DNA of 64,000 bases, taken from positions 128,129,681 to 128,193,680 of the forward strand of contig NC_086172.1 of the NCBI RefSeq assembly GCF_023053635.1. The letters are read 5' to 3'. Every line of letters begins with the position of its first letter. Position 1 is the stretch's first letter. Shown here piece after piece: positions 42,501-50,704 of the stretch. Below the pieces are notes generated by a model. That model had not been told where the DNA came from, made no database searches, and saw only the letters and a program-made list of their open reading frames with translations. The position numbers and the translations under genes are program-made. This DNA comes from Elgaria multicarinata webbii. Taxonomy: Eukaryota; Chordata; Lepidosauria; Squamata; Anguidae.

Positions 42501-45500
42501 AAAGGGGGTAGATTTTGTGTATTTGTGGATTACTACTTTTCTTATTGTATCGTTTTTAGATGTGTTTTATTGTGGTTTTAATTTTTGTGAACCGCCCAGA
42601 GAGCTTCGGCTATTGGGCGGTATAAAAATGTAATAAATAAATAAATAAATAAATGATGTTTTTATAGTATTTATTTTTATTCATATTAATGTGCTGATTA
42701 TAGTTTATATTGATTCCAACCCCTCTTCACCCATTTATAGTAATCATAGATTTCTGTAATGTGTATATAAGTTTCTTCAAGACTGCTTTTTGTGGTTGGA
42801 AACAACGCAAATTTTAATAATAATAATAACAACCACCACAACAACAATAATTACCATGATTCCCTTTTATGTCTATCCATTTGGTTATCTCCATGACCTT
42901 CGTCCTTTTTAGGATTGTCTGGTAAGTTTGCCACTCCACCTCAAACTGATCAGACCCAAGTTTATCCTTTGTTTTTCCATCAGTCAGGTCACCTGAAAAT
43001 GAACACATTTTACATAACACATGGAAGAACTACACAGTAAAACAATTCAATGAAACAAAATAGTGATCAAGACAGTAGCTCATCTGTGCTTAGATCCCAG
43101 GGTGTGCTGCAACAGACGTAATGGCTAAATGCAAAATTTCCCTTTTAATATCATATATAAAAAGCCAGTACTAGTAGATTCCACTCCTTTCTCACACTAG
43201 TGTGATAAACAAACAGAACCCAAGGTGGACATTTGCAGATAAAGGAGTAAGGCTATGCAGGTAGGTGGTGCTCAGTGTTACATTTGAGTTCTTCAGATCA
43301 AGACAAGTAGGCTGCAATATGGAATACAGTCAGATATGTATGTGCAAGATTATCCTGCCCCTGATTCTGGGCTCATTAGTGCTTGAAGCAATAGGCATAT
43401 TCTCTCCCCACCCCCATTCCTAAAATCACAACTCACTCCCAATCGGAATAAGAGTCTTCCATTTCACTATAGGGCACAAAATAAACTGGCTCTAATTAAA
43501 GAAAAGACTGGGGTAGTGATAGAGAGGGAACCTGTGTTAAACAACGGGCCATCAGCCACAACCTGCTGTTTAGGATGCTGCAAGATGAGTGAGTATTGGT
43601 ATGCCTTGAGAACCAAGCTCACTCTCACTCCTTCCTTGCCCAGTAGCATAGCCAGCTTTCCAACATTATGGTGGTGCCTAGTTCCGTGTGTGTGTGTGTG
43701 TTGTGGGGAAGGTAGTCCCTTCTTAATTACAGTCTTTTAACTAGCACATATTTCTAATTCTGAGGTTAGTGAGGAATGGTAGGCAACTGTTCTTTATCTC
43801 CGGGATTTTCCTCTAAGGATCCATGTTGTCCAATATTCATAGGATGCTACCCAGTATTCATAGGAAGCTACTAAGTGAGCTTGTTTTCAAGTGTAATGTC
43901 ATCACTACCCAAACGTTTTGCATCACTCCTGATCTGGCATTCTCATTTATTCAATGTCTATTATTTGTTACTCAATGTCTATTATTCAATCCCATTTCCT
44001 GGTAAAACCCAACCCCAAAGCAGCTTACACCAGGAGATGTTTAAATATTCATTATAACATTATAAATAAGCATAGTCCAAGGTTTATATTTTTAGTTTGT
44101 TCCCCATTGTTTCCCCAAGCTATCCAAACTTAATACTGAGATGGTCCCCAATGGGCTCAGAGATGGATACTGATGAAATTATTGTAAACTGCCCTAAATC
44201 CATGGGAAAGGACAAGGTATAAAAATAATAAAGATAAATCAACAAATCATTAGAGCCACTAGAACAATTAAGCAATAAACGTTTTCTAATAAGAAAATCC
44301 TGGGTCAGTCTCATAAATATACAGAGGGAGATAGCCAACGTTGCCTCTACAACAAGGGACTGGGAACACACAAATAAATTGAAGTTCAATCCACATAAGA
44401 CTGAAGCAGAGATCTGACTGATAAAGTAGTGCAGGAAGGAGAAGCATAGGAATGATTACTTATAATGGAGTTCAACTCGAATAGTACAGGATTAATTCCT
44501 GTGCTTAGACTTTCCCTAATTCCCTGATTTCTAGCCATCTGGGAAATTCCTAATGGGGAAATTCCTAAGTGACAAGGCTTGAACTTTTTTTATTTCAGAT
44601 CCACACGTACCAAACATTATTCATGATTTCAGAGATTCAAGCCTTGAGCACTTTCTACAGAGAAATTAGAGTAGGAGGAGAGGGATGGGGAGAAGAACAA
44701 TATCTCACCTGTTACTAATGTAAGTGCAGGTTGAATTACAGGAATTGCTTCCACACAGAACTTTTCAAAATCAGAAGCTCGTGTAGGATCCAGAAATTTA
44801 CTGATGTGCATATCTGATACCTACCAGGAAACAATATTAATAGCTTAATTTCATAACCAGCATTTTTGCATGCCTCACACACCCAAAGACAGCCAAGAGA
44901 AAGTTTCCTTAAATGTATTATATTAAAATAGAAATCACCAATAGCTTTACATTTTTATTTCCAGAAAAGAAGGTATCTTATCACTTGCTCATGTTAATGT
45001 AGTTCACCTGACATATTCACCATCAGACGAAGACACACCCATGTAACATTTGCAAACAAATTAATGTCTAACAGTATGTTACCGTATTGAATAGCTTTTA
45101 CCTGTTGCAAGCACCCAGGCCAGGCCAAACCCAACCCATCAGCCCATTAATATAGTTTCCTGGTCTGTTATCAGAGCTAACCATTTACCATTGTTCAGTG
45201 ACTTCATCCCCCTCCGCCAGACAATTTACCTTCTTTTTCCTAATGTCTTAAAAATACAGTATGATTTTGGAGAACTATACAATTTATTGATTATCATAGA
45301 TATACATGATCACAGTTAATAGATAAGATCATGGCTGTCTGATGAGTTTAACTCAAGGCAATATTGCCGGGTGTTTTTTGCTCTGTCACTGGCAGGGAGT
45401 TGGCTCCAATTTCAGTGGGGCTGTGAGTATGCTCTGGGTTTCCGTCAGAACTCTAAAGGTGCTGAACTCAGTCCGAAACTGAGGTCAGCAATTCGGATGG

Positions 45501-45807
45501 CTCCTTTAGAATGTTGACTGAAACCCTGCGCGGATGCACATTCCCATTGAAACCGAAGCCACCAGCTTCTACTAGTTAGGTTTCTACCCGGGATTCGCGG
45601 CGGCAGCAGCAGCACCACCAAGTTGCCCCGCCAGCCTTGACTCGCCTGAACTATCCAGAAGAGCTTGTCGGCCTGAGCCCCCGGCGCCGGCTCGGAAGCG
45701 AAGGTGCGGGCTTGGACCCCCGCCTGAGGTGGCCCCGAAGGGCTGTACCAGTCCACCAACACCGCAACCAGGGCGGCCACGAGCAGCCCCACCGCCAAGC
45801 GCAGCAT
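21557..45807 (-). CDS. TMEM62: Transmembrane protein 62, complete, 14 coding exons
   Basis: Membrane protein with a calcineurin-like metallophosphoesterase fold; substrate unknown in any species as far as I know. Exons in transcript order: 45807-45646, 44820-44709, 42992-42855, 41972-41927, 41476-41335, 37680-37556, 37404-37282, 36059-35904, 35060-34901, 33791-33678, 32085-32001, 28995-28891, 27435-27317, 21883-21557 (with stop). They total 1,914 nt, one frame, about 637 aa against 643 in human. Exon 1 gives an N-terminal hydrophobic anchor ([20 protein letters not shown]). Metal-binding motifs are all present: SDMH in exon 2, GDLTD across exons 2/3, GNHD across exons 3/4, WFGH in exon 6, CGHFH in exon 7. 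Exons 10-14 encode the hydrophobic C-terminal membrane segments. The ATG at 45807 has an A at -3 and is preferred to the in-frame ATG at 45834, whose context is weak. Intron 1 uses a GC donor. Convergent with PTGR2; divergent from the gene starting near 61245. Confidence 0.96.
21900..23350 (-). other. TMEM62 intron 13, proximal part
   Basis: No exon, RNA gene or recognisable repeat was found. Confidence 0.4.
23352..25460 (+). mobile_element. L2/CR1-group LINE with near-complete reverse transcriptase frame
   Basis: A 645-codon frame at 23369-25306, antisense in TMEM62 intron 13, followed by a 3' UTR and tail (GAGCGGTATATAAAT then (AAAT)n). Domains: N-terminal linker ([15 protein letters not shown]), RT fingers ([30 protein letters not shown]), motif [10 protein letters not shown], motif [14 protein letters not shown], motif [10 protein letters not shown] at about 24460, C-terminal [10 protein letters not shown] and [11 protein letters not shown]. 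The endonuclease domain is missing, so it is 5'-truncated near 23352. Family members usually have FD in motif A; here codon 24212-24214 is Gly. With no stop in 645 codons the insertion looks young but is not mobile by itself. Confidence 0.93.
26525..26779 (+). mobile_element. L2/CR1-group LINE 3' fragment split by a hAT element
   Basis: Degraded ORF2 C-terminus (GRGPFQ region, ALAW) and the 3' tail GGATATACATCTTCTAAAT. The tail resumes as TTCTAAATCAATAAATA at 27093 after the inserted hAT copy. Confidence 0.65.
26780..27092. mobile_element. hAT transposon, non-autonomous, 313 bp
   Basis: Begins CAGGGGTGCAGAAACTC and ends GAGGTTCAACACTG, approximate inverted ends typical of the hAT superfamily. 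Flanked by a perfect 8-bp duplication TTCTAAAT at 26772-26779 and 27093-27100. Confidence 0.85.
27777..28194. mobile_element. Foldback MITE with LINE/SINE tail in its centre
   Basis: The left arm AGGGTTCAACTACACCAAGC pairs with the right arm complement of TTTGTGTAGATGAGCCCT. The arms run over 150 bp each through ATGAAAGCGGTATGAAAG. The loop holds a LINE/SINE-type tail at about 27990-28052 (CCACCCAGAGAGCTTCGGCT, GGGGCGGTATATAAATG, AATAAATAAATA). No unambiguous target duplication. Confidence 0.75.
29098..29275 (-). mobile_element. LINE 3' tail, reverse orientation
   Basis: AATAATAATAATAATAAATT followed by TTTCTTACCCGCCTCTCCAT and an A-rich stretch: the reverse complement of an L2/CR1-group 3' UTR and tail. 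It starts about 100 bp upstream of TMEM62 exon 12 in transcript terms. Confidence 0.7.
29688..29828. mobile_element. MITE with 3-bp target duplication (PIF/Harbinger-like)
   Basis: 141 bp with left end GGCCTTAGCTAGACCTAAGG and right end CCTGGTCTAGCCATGGCC, inverted repeats of each other. Flanked by TCT on both sides (29685-29687, 29829-29831). A 3-bp duplication is the PIF/Harbinger hallmark. The same ends occur on the longer copy at 58010-58509. Confidence 0.7.
30365..30482. repeat. Small palindrome related to the 27777 MITE family
   Basis: TTTATAACAGTTTTGACAAC and GTTGTCAAAACTGTTATAAA are exact inverted copies about 45 bp apart. They are followed by AAGCAGTAGTGTAGATCCTG, which matches the arm of the 27777-28194 MITE. 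Confidence 0.6.
30483..31480 (-). other. Unassigned TMEM62 intron segment, purine-rich
   Basis: A roughly 750-bp stretch (30483-31260) is unusually rich in purines and in AGGAG and GAGAAG words on the + strand and differs in composition from its surroundings. It may be an old mobile element, but no ends or motifs could be fixed. Confidence 0.3.
31501..31903 (-). mobile_element. hAT (Charlie-like) transposon, 403 bp
   Basis: The reverse strand begins AGCAGTCCCCAACCTTTTTG and passes through GGCACCAGGGACTGG and TTCGTGGAAGATAATTTTTC. Near the far end it reads GCGCGGCCTGGTTCCTAACA. Perfect 8-bp target duplication GTCTTAAA at 31493-31500 and 31904-31911. The interior is GC-rich with a G run near 31628. 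Confidence 0.9.
33180..33296 (+). mobile_element. LINE 3' tail
   Basis: GTAAGCCGCTCCGAGAGCCT, GGGATAAAAATACGC and (TAAA)n: the L2/CR1-group 3' terminus. Confidence 0.75.
33300..35900 (-). other. TMEM62 introns 8 to 10
   Basis: Besides exons 9 and 10 (35060-34901, 33791-33678) this DNA shows no gene or clear repeat. Confidence 0.4.
36155..36235 (-). mobile_element. LINE/SINE 3' tail, reverse
   Basis: (ATT)n then GCATTTTATACCGCCCAACA and GCCGAAGCTCCCTGG, the reverse complement of the GGCGGTATAAAAT tail. Confidence 0.7.
36490..36850 (-). mobile_element. L2/CR1-group LINE 3' end, reverse
   Basis: The reverse strand reads [13 protein letters not shown], a stop, then [17 protein letters not shown], the C-terminal ORF2 signature, followed by an AT-rich 3' UTR ending near 36490. 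Confidence 0.8.
38465..38880. mobile_element. Decayed MITE pair
   Basis: 38470-38590 has inverted words CAACTCACAGTGGGTTATTT and AATAACTGTGAGTTGGTTAT. 38760-38875 carries an arm of the 27777-28194 family (CAGTGACTGCAATACCGC, AAAGCAGTAGTATAGAT). The boundaries are unclear. Confidence 0.45.
38881..40070 (-). other. TMEM62 intron 5, central part
   Basis: AT-rich, no gene or repeat family recognised. Confidence 0.4.
40075..40275 (-). mobile_element. LINE 3' end, reverse
   Basis: TTTATTGCATTTATATACCG then CCCCATAGCCAAAGCTCTCT and GGGCGGTTCA, followed by A-rich 3' UTR: an inverted L2/CR1-group tail. Confidence 0.75.
40505..40790 (+). repeat. Unnamed interspersed repeat, copy 1
   Basis: GATGTTCATTCTAGGCTGTG, GTAGATTTTGTGTA, TTTTTGTAGTATTTATTTTT and GTGCTGATTATGGTTTATAT, ending in an ATT-rich tail. 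A second copy in the same orientation lies at 42475-42840. Probably a retroelement 3' end; I do not recognise the family. Confidence 0.6.
42475..42840 (+). repeat. Unnamed interspersed repeat, copy 2, with an inserted LINE/SINE tail
   Basis: Same landmarks as copy 1 (AATGTTCATTCTAGGCTGTG, GTGCTGATTATAGTTTATAT). It is interrupted at about 42558-42655 by a tail with ACCGCCCAGAGAGCTTCGGC, GGGCGGTATAAAAATG and (AAAT)n. The 3' (AAT)n/(CAA)n end reaches within 15 bp of the TMEM62 exon 3 donor. Confidence 0.6.
43060..44690 (-). other. TMEM62 intron 2
   Basis: No recognised gene. A short TG tract lies near 43685-43702, and a weak LINE-tail-like stretch near 44180-44250. Confidence 0.4.
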
Positions 45808-46100
45808 TTTCTCCCGGGCCCGTAGCGTCCACATCCGCACCGCGCGTACCCTGACGGAAACGGGCGGTCCCCGTTCAGCGGAGCAGCGTGCCGCTGATTT
45901 TGCCGTTCGCTTCCGCGTGTGTTGGTGTAGAGGGCACAGCGGCCTCCCACGACTCTCATAATGTTTGCTTAGGCCTTCCTCTCCTCGTCTCTATTGGAGA
46001 GCACGAACTTCTCTGTCAGAGCTCAGGAGGAGAAGGAAGAAGGGCTCGGCCAGTAGGTGGCGAACGCACAGCGCCCGTTTAGGCTCTGTTATGCCAAGAG
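45590..46100. promoter_or_regulatory. CpG-rich promoter region of TMEM62
   Basis: CpG dinucleotides are dense around and upstream of TMEM62 exon 1, while the flanking kilobases are AT-rich and CpG-poor. No TATA box is evident. This is the usual appearance of a housekeeping CpG-island promoter. The transcription start cannot be fixed from sequence alone. A SPIN element and the large inverted-repeat transposon begin within 400-900 bp upstream. Confidence 0.7.
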
Positions 46101-46179
46101 CAGCCGGATAACGGGCAGTGAAGGTTATGGCCCCGGGCTCCTTTTCCCATGTGCGCCCGGGCCCTTAGAGCACGTATGG

Positions 46180-46482
46180 CAGTGGTTCTCAACCTTCCTA
46201 ATGCCGCGACCCTTTAATACAGTTCCTCATGTTGTGGTGACCCCCAACCATAAAATTATTTTCGTTCTTCTCTACACGATCCATTGTCATGGGATGGTTT
46301 GTTAATGAAAATAATACATAACAATAGCTTTAATAATACAAAAGATGATACATGACATAGTTCAGTCAATACAGTTTCCTAAGACCATTGGAAATATGTG
46401 TTTTCCGATGGTCTTAGGCGACCCCTGTGAAAGGGTCATTCGACCCCCAAAGGGGTCCTGACCCACAGGTTGAGAACCGCTG
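46180..46482. mobile_element. SPIN hAT transposon, non-autonomous, 303 bp
   Basis: Left end CAGTGGTTCTCAACCTTCCT followed by AATGCCGCGACCCTTTAATA. The right end contains TTCCGATGGTCTTAGGCGAC, CCCCTGTGAAAGGGTC and CACAGGTTGAGAACCGCTG. These are the diagnostic subterminal words of SPIN (SPace INvaders) hAT elements. Target duplication: ACGTATGG (46172-46179) and ATGTATGG (46483-46490), 7 of 8 identical. No transposase frame is present; it is an internally deleted copy mobilised in trans. It lies some 370 bp upstream of the TMEM62 start codon. Confidence 0.93.
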
Positions 46483-46679
46483 ATGTATGGCGTTTGCTTC
46501 TGGTTCCGTGGCAGCAGGACTTGAGGAGACCTGCTGCTGCCGTGTAGATAGCGACGAATGATAACGCAAATGGAGAAGGCATGAGAGTGGAGAGCCCATG
46601 GACACAATTCAGAGAGCGCCTTGAGGGGCACACCCAGCATAGTTTCATGCCGCATTGGTTGATTCTGTGTTGAAGTATT

Positions 46680-46688
46680 GTATTAATA
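46680..46688 (+). repeat. Target site duplication, left
   Basis: GTATTAATA, identical to 50705-50713, abutting the GGGACGG end of the 4-kb transposon. Confidence 0.9.
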
Positions 46689-46904
46689 GGGACGGTGTAA
46701 AAGCCGGAACGGAACGGAACAGGCCGGAACAGCCCCATTATATTAAAAAACCATACCAAAAACAGTGGCATGTGTTAGCAACACTTGAGAACAATATTTT
46801 AAGACTAAAACCATACCAATATTATATCACTATTAACCCCAGAACTCCCAAAACGACGTCCGGAACAGAATGGGATGGCCGGAACGGCCACTAGGGAACG
46901 AGCG

Positions 46905-47662
46905 ATATCAACCAAACTCACCAGACATGCATAACTAAATGGCAGGGATGAAATAGGCCACAAAAGTTGCCCCGAAACCACGTTCAGATACCCGTTCCGG
47001 GCAAAAACGTGTATTGCGCAAAACGGGCCATAACGGCAGCTTCCCAATGAGATAAGTGAACCAAACTCACCAGACACACATTACTAGGTGGGGCAAATAT
47101 AGAAAGCTCCAAAAGTTGCCCAAAAACCACGTTCAGATACCCGTTCCGGGCAAAAACGCGTATTGCGCAAAACAGGCCGTAACAGCAGCTTCCCAATGAG
47201 GTAAGTGAACCAAACTCACCAGACACACATTACTACGTGGGGCAAATATAGAAAGCTCCAAAAGTTGCCCCGAAACCACATTCAGATACCCGTTCCGGGC
47301 AAAAACGTGTATTGCGCAAAATGGGCCGTAACAGCACCTTCCCAATGAGGTAAGTCAACCAAACTCACCAGATGCACATGACAAGGTGGGACAAATATAG
47401 AAAGCTCCAAAAGTTGCCCCGAAACCACGTTCAGATACCCGTTCCGGGCAAAAACGCGTATTGCGCAAAATGGGCCGTAACGGCAGCTTCCCAATGAGAT
47501 AATTGAACCAAACTCACCAGACACACATTACTAGGTGGGGCAAATATAGAAAGCTCCAAAAGTTGCCCCGAAACCACGTTCAGATACCCGTTCCGGGCAA
47601 AAACGCGTATTGTGCAAAACGGGCCGTAACGGCAGCTTCCCAATGAGGTAAGTCAACCAAAC
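46905..47662 (-). repeat. Left subterminal array of 149-bp units
   Basis: Five units with period 149 bp, each with CCAAACTCACCAGA, AAAGTTGCCCCGAAACCACG, TTCAGATACCCGTTCCGGGC, GTATTGCGCAAAA and GTAACGGCAGCTTCCCAATG. The same unit in inverted orientation makes up the right array. Confidence 0.92.
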
Positions 47663-47724
47663 TTTTTGTATGTCTCTTTGCACATGTGCTATGCAGTGGC
47701 TCACCTGTCCCTTTCCCAGCAGAC

Positions 47725-48105
47725 ATGGTGCCTGTACAGCAGTGGATTGCAAATGAACTTCTCAAGCACAAATCACTTCTTCCACGGCCAAGTTTAATGC
47801 AGAGACAGCAGCAGAGAATAAAGAAGCAAATAAATCAGAGAGAAATTAAGCAATTCAATAGTCCTGTTTCTAGAAAACCACCGAAAGGAACATTTTCTAC
47901 AATCCAGTTCTTGTCTTCAGCAATACAACAGTATTACACTTCATCTTGGTCTTTGTGCTTAATGGGTGATCAGTGCAAGAAACCAAAGGAGGACACCATG
48001 GTTCTGTGCGAGGGAGCATGTCAGGACTGGCACCATCATTCTTGCCTTGAGATAAATCAAGCTTCTCGTGGTATATTCAAATGTCCAAAGTGCTGTGAGA
48101 AATGA
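47725..48105 (+). CDS. PHD-finger protein fragment, probable 3' exon of a transposase
   Basis: An uninterrupted frame (47686-48105, 139 codons), probably used from the strong acceptor TTTCCCAGCAG at about 47713-47723 just before ACATGGTG. The N-terminal half is basic and Gln-rich (MQRQQQRIKKQINQREIKQ). The C-terminal half is a C4HC3 PHD zinc finger: CLMGDQC, then VLCEGAC, then DWHHHSC, then CPKC, with the usual aromatic residue before the ligand His. A polyadenylation signal AATAAA lies at about 48354. PHD fingers normally read histone H3 tails. It sits between the two inverted arrays, so it is most simply the remaining last exon of this transposon's protein. The alternative is a captured host exon. 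Confidence 0.6.
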   Translation: MVPVQQWIANELLKHKSLLPRPSLMQRQQQRIKKQINQREIKQFNSPVSRKPPKGTFSTIQFLSSAIQQYYTSSWSLCLMGDQCKKPKEDTMVLCEGACQDWHHHSCLEINQASRGIFKCPKCCEK

Positions 48106-48162
48106 ATAATCTACACTGTAGGCAAAAATTTATGTTAACAGGTGCTGTATGTTAGCATTTAC

Positions 48163-48164
<2 letters not shown>

Positions 48165-48254
<90 letters not shown>
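48165..48254 (+). repeat. Compound (CA)n(GA)n microsatellite
   Basis: About 21 CA units followed directly by about 23 GA units, inside the central region of the 4-kb transposon. Confidence 0.97.
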
Positions 48255-48257
<3 letters not shown>

Positions 48258-48259
48258 AG

Positions 48260-49195
48260 ATATTATGTACATTGTTTTTGTTCTTACTGTTTGTGGTTAT
48301 TTTTCTTGTATTCATGTTTTCATAAAGAATATGACTAAAGAAGCATATATGTTAATAAAGCTTCAGAACATCACAGCCAATGACAATGGGTTATACTGAA
48401 TCAAACAAATGGTCAACCTAGCTCCCTCTTATTCACATGGGGCTAACCTATTCAAGACACCTAACATACAATTTAAAATTGTGTGATTGGCTTTTAAAAA
48501 TAAATTCCATGTTTGGGGAGGGGAGGGGTACCTGTCAAGATTGTGGAATGTGGGCATTAACGCTTTGTCTCCTGGTGTGATAAGGGTGACCAGATGACCC
48601 GGAAAACCCGGGAGACCTCTGGAAAAACGGAGATCTCCAGGGCAACCGGGACTGGCACCCAATTTCTTGGGGGAAAGGGCTGAGGGGGAAGGCCTCCATC
48701 AGCCCTGGAAGGGGTTGGGGGCTGCGTTTTTGGACTTCCTGGAATGCAGCCTCCAGTACTCCCATGGCAATCCTCAAAAGACCTGGGCTTTTTTGACAGA
48801 ACATTTATATCCCACCCGCCACCCAGAAACGCATGGTGAACTACAATGGCCTTTCCCAATTTTGTAATAACCCTGTGGAATAAGTTAGGTTGAAAGATGT
48901 GAATAGCCACAGGTCATTGTAAGCTTCATGATGGAATGAGACAGCCCAACCCCAACAATGCCATCATAGACTGATATTTTAAGCACATTACCAAACCACA
49001 TGACAACTATGGGCTTCTGTAGGAAACCATCTTTGCAGAACTTCACTCTGGATTCTGAGAAAGTTTATTAAATGTTCCAGTTATTACAATGAAAGTAGTT
49101 TATTTGATTGCATTCACACACATAGAAGTTGCCTTTCGAGGCAATTTCCCGACAATAGATAGTGCCTCATTTTCCTCACCCATAATTTTCTTTTC
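48260..49195. other. Central non-coding part of the 4-kb transposon
   Basis: Contains the 3' UTR of the PHD frame (AATAAA near 48354) and a GC-richer stretch at 48585-48800 beginning GGGTGACCAGATGACCCGG. That word resembles the ends of some squamate MITEs, but no partner end was found. No transposase catalytic domain was seen on either strand. Confidence 0.5.
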
Positions 49196-49199
49196 CAGC

Positions 49200-50485
49200 T
49201 AATTTTGGGAATATGAACTATGGCCCGGAATGGGTAACAGAACCTGACTTTCATGGAAATTTCAGAGGTTATTATATCTGTCCCATCTAGTAATGTGCTT
49301 CTGGTGAGTTTGGTTGACTTACCTCATCGGGAAGCTGCCGTTACGGCTCGTTTTGGGCAATACAGACTTTTGCCCGAAACGGGTATCTGAACGTGGTTTC
49401 GGGGCAACTTTTACAGCTTTTTACATCTGTCCCACCTAGTAATGCGCATCTGGTGAGTTTGGTTGACTTACCTCATTGGAAAGCTGCCGTTATTTTGCCC
49501 GGAACGGGTATCTGAACGTGGTTTCGGGGCAACTTTTGGAGCTTTCTATATTTGTCCCACCTTGTCATGTGCATCTGGTGAGTTTGGTTGACTTATCTCA
49601 TTGGGAAGCTGCCATTACGGCCCGTTTTGCGCAATACGCGTTTTTGCCCGGAACGGGTATCTGAACGTGGTTTTGGGGCAACTTTTGGAGCTTTCTATAT
49701 TTGTCCTACCTTGTCATGTGCATCTGGTGAGTTTGGTTCACTTACCTCACTGGGAAGCTGCCGTTACGGCCCGTTTTGCCCGATACGCGTTTTCCCCCGG
49801 AACGGGTATCTGAACGTGGTTTCGGGGCAACTTTTGGAGCTTTCTATATTTGTCCTACCTTGTCATGTGCATCTGGTGAGTTTGGTTCACTTACCTCATT
49901 GGGAAGCTGTCGTTACGGCCCATTTTGTGCAGTACACGTTTTTGCCCGGAACGGGTATCTGAACGTGGTTTTGGGGCAACTTTTGGAGCTTTCTATATTT
50001 GTCCCACCTTGTCATGTGCATCTGGTGAGTTTGGTTCACTTATCTCATTGGGAAGCTGCCGTTACGGCCCGTTTTGCCCGATACGCGTTTTCCCCCGGAA
50101 CGGGTATCTGAACGTGGTTTCGGGGCAACTTTTGGAGCTTTCTATATTTGTCCCACCTAGTTATGTGCATCTGGTGAGTTTGGTTCACTTACCTCACTGG
50201 GAAGCTGCCGTTACGGCCCGTTTTGCCCGATACGCGTTTTCCCCCGGAACGGGTATCTGAACGTGGTTTCGGGGCAACTTTTGGAGCTTTCTATATTTGT
50301 CCCACCTTGTCATGTGCATCTGGTGAGTTTGGCTCACTTACCTCATTGGGAAGCTGCCGTTACGGCCCGTTTTGCGCAATACACGTTTTTGCCCGGAACG
50401 GGTATCTGAACGTGGTTTCGGGGCAACTTTTGTGGCTTATTGCATCCCTGCCATTTAGTTATGCATGACTGGTGAGTTTGGTTGA
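49200..50485 (+). repeat. Right subterminal array of 149-bp units
   Basis: About eight units with period 149 bp starting near 49300, plus one highly diverged unit at about 49200-49299. One unit near 49485 lacks roughly 25-30 bp between GCTGCCGTTA and TTTTGCCCGG. It is the inverted counterpart of the left array, so the two arms differ in copy number (about 5 against 8-9). Confidence 0.9.
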
Positions 50486-50704
50486 TATCGCTCGTTCCCT
50501 AGTGGCCGTTCCGGCCATTCCATTCTGTTCCGGACGTCGTTTTGGGAGTTTTGGGGTTAATAGTGATATAATATTGGTATGGTTTTAGTCCTAAAATATT
50601 GTTCTCAAGTGTTGCTAACACATGCCACTGTTTTTGGTATGATTTTTTAATATAATGGGGCTGTTCCGGCCTGTTCCGTTCCGTTCCGGCTTTTACACCG
50701 TCCC

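Larger units (their letters stand above)
46689..50704. mobile_element. Foldback/Rehavkus-like (Mutator superfamily) transposon, 4,016 bp
   Basis: Both ends begin GGGACGGTGTAAAAGCCGG and stay about 97% identical, inverted, through the outer ~220 bp and into tandem arrays of a 149-bp unit (left array 46905-47660, right array 49295-50485). A perfect 9-bp target duplication GTATTAATA sits at 46680-46688 and 50705-50713. Long inverted ends made of direct subrepeats plus a 9-bp duplication define Drosophila Foldback elements, which belong to the Mutator-like superfamily. From memory, the Rehavkus group has the same layout and a PHD finger in its transposase. The centre (47661-49294) holds a PHD-finger frame and a CA/GA microsatellite. 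No DDE catalytic core is present, so it is an internally deleted, non-autonomous copy. High arm identity points to recent insertion. Confidence 0.85.

Noticed and set aside
45445-45645. Extension of TMEM62 exon 1 beyond 45646
   Set aside because: The frame stays open, but the conserved junction to exon 2 requires splicing at the GC donor; the extension has no similarity to TMEM62.
46805-47771. Series of overlapping reverse-strand frames with repeated SCRYGPFCAIHVFARNGYL-like peptide
   Set aside because: Because 149 is not a multiple of three, these are fragments of the tandem unit read in successive frames, not a repeat protein.
48585-48800. Possible MITE starting GGGTGACCAGATGACCCGG
   Set aside because: Only one end visible; no inverted partner or target duplication found.
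49476-50468. Forward-strand frames with the same repeated peptide
   Set aside because: Mirror image of the left array; non-coding subterminal repeats.
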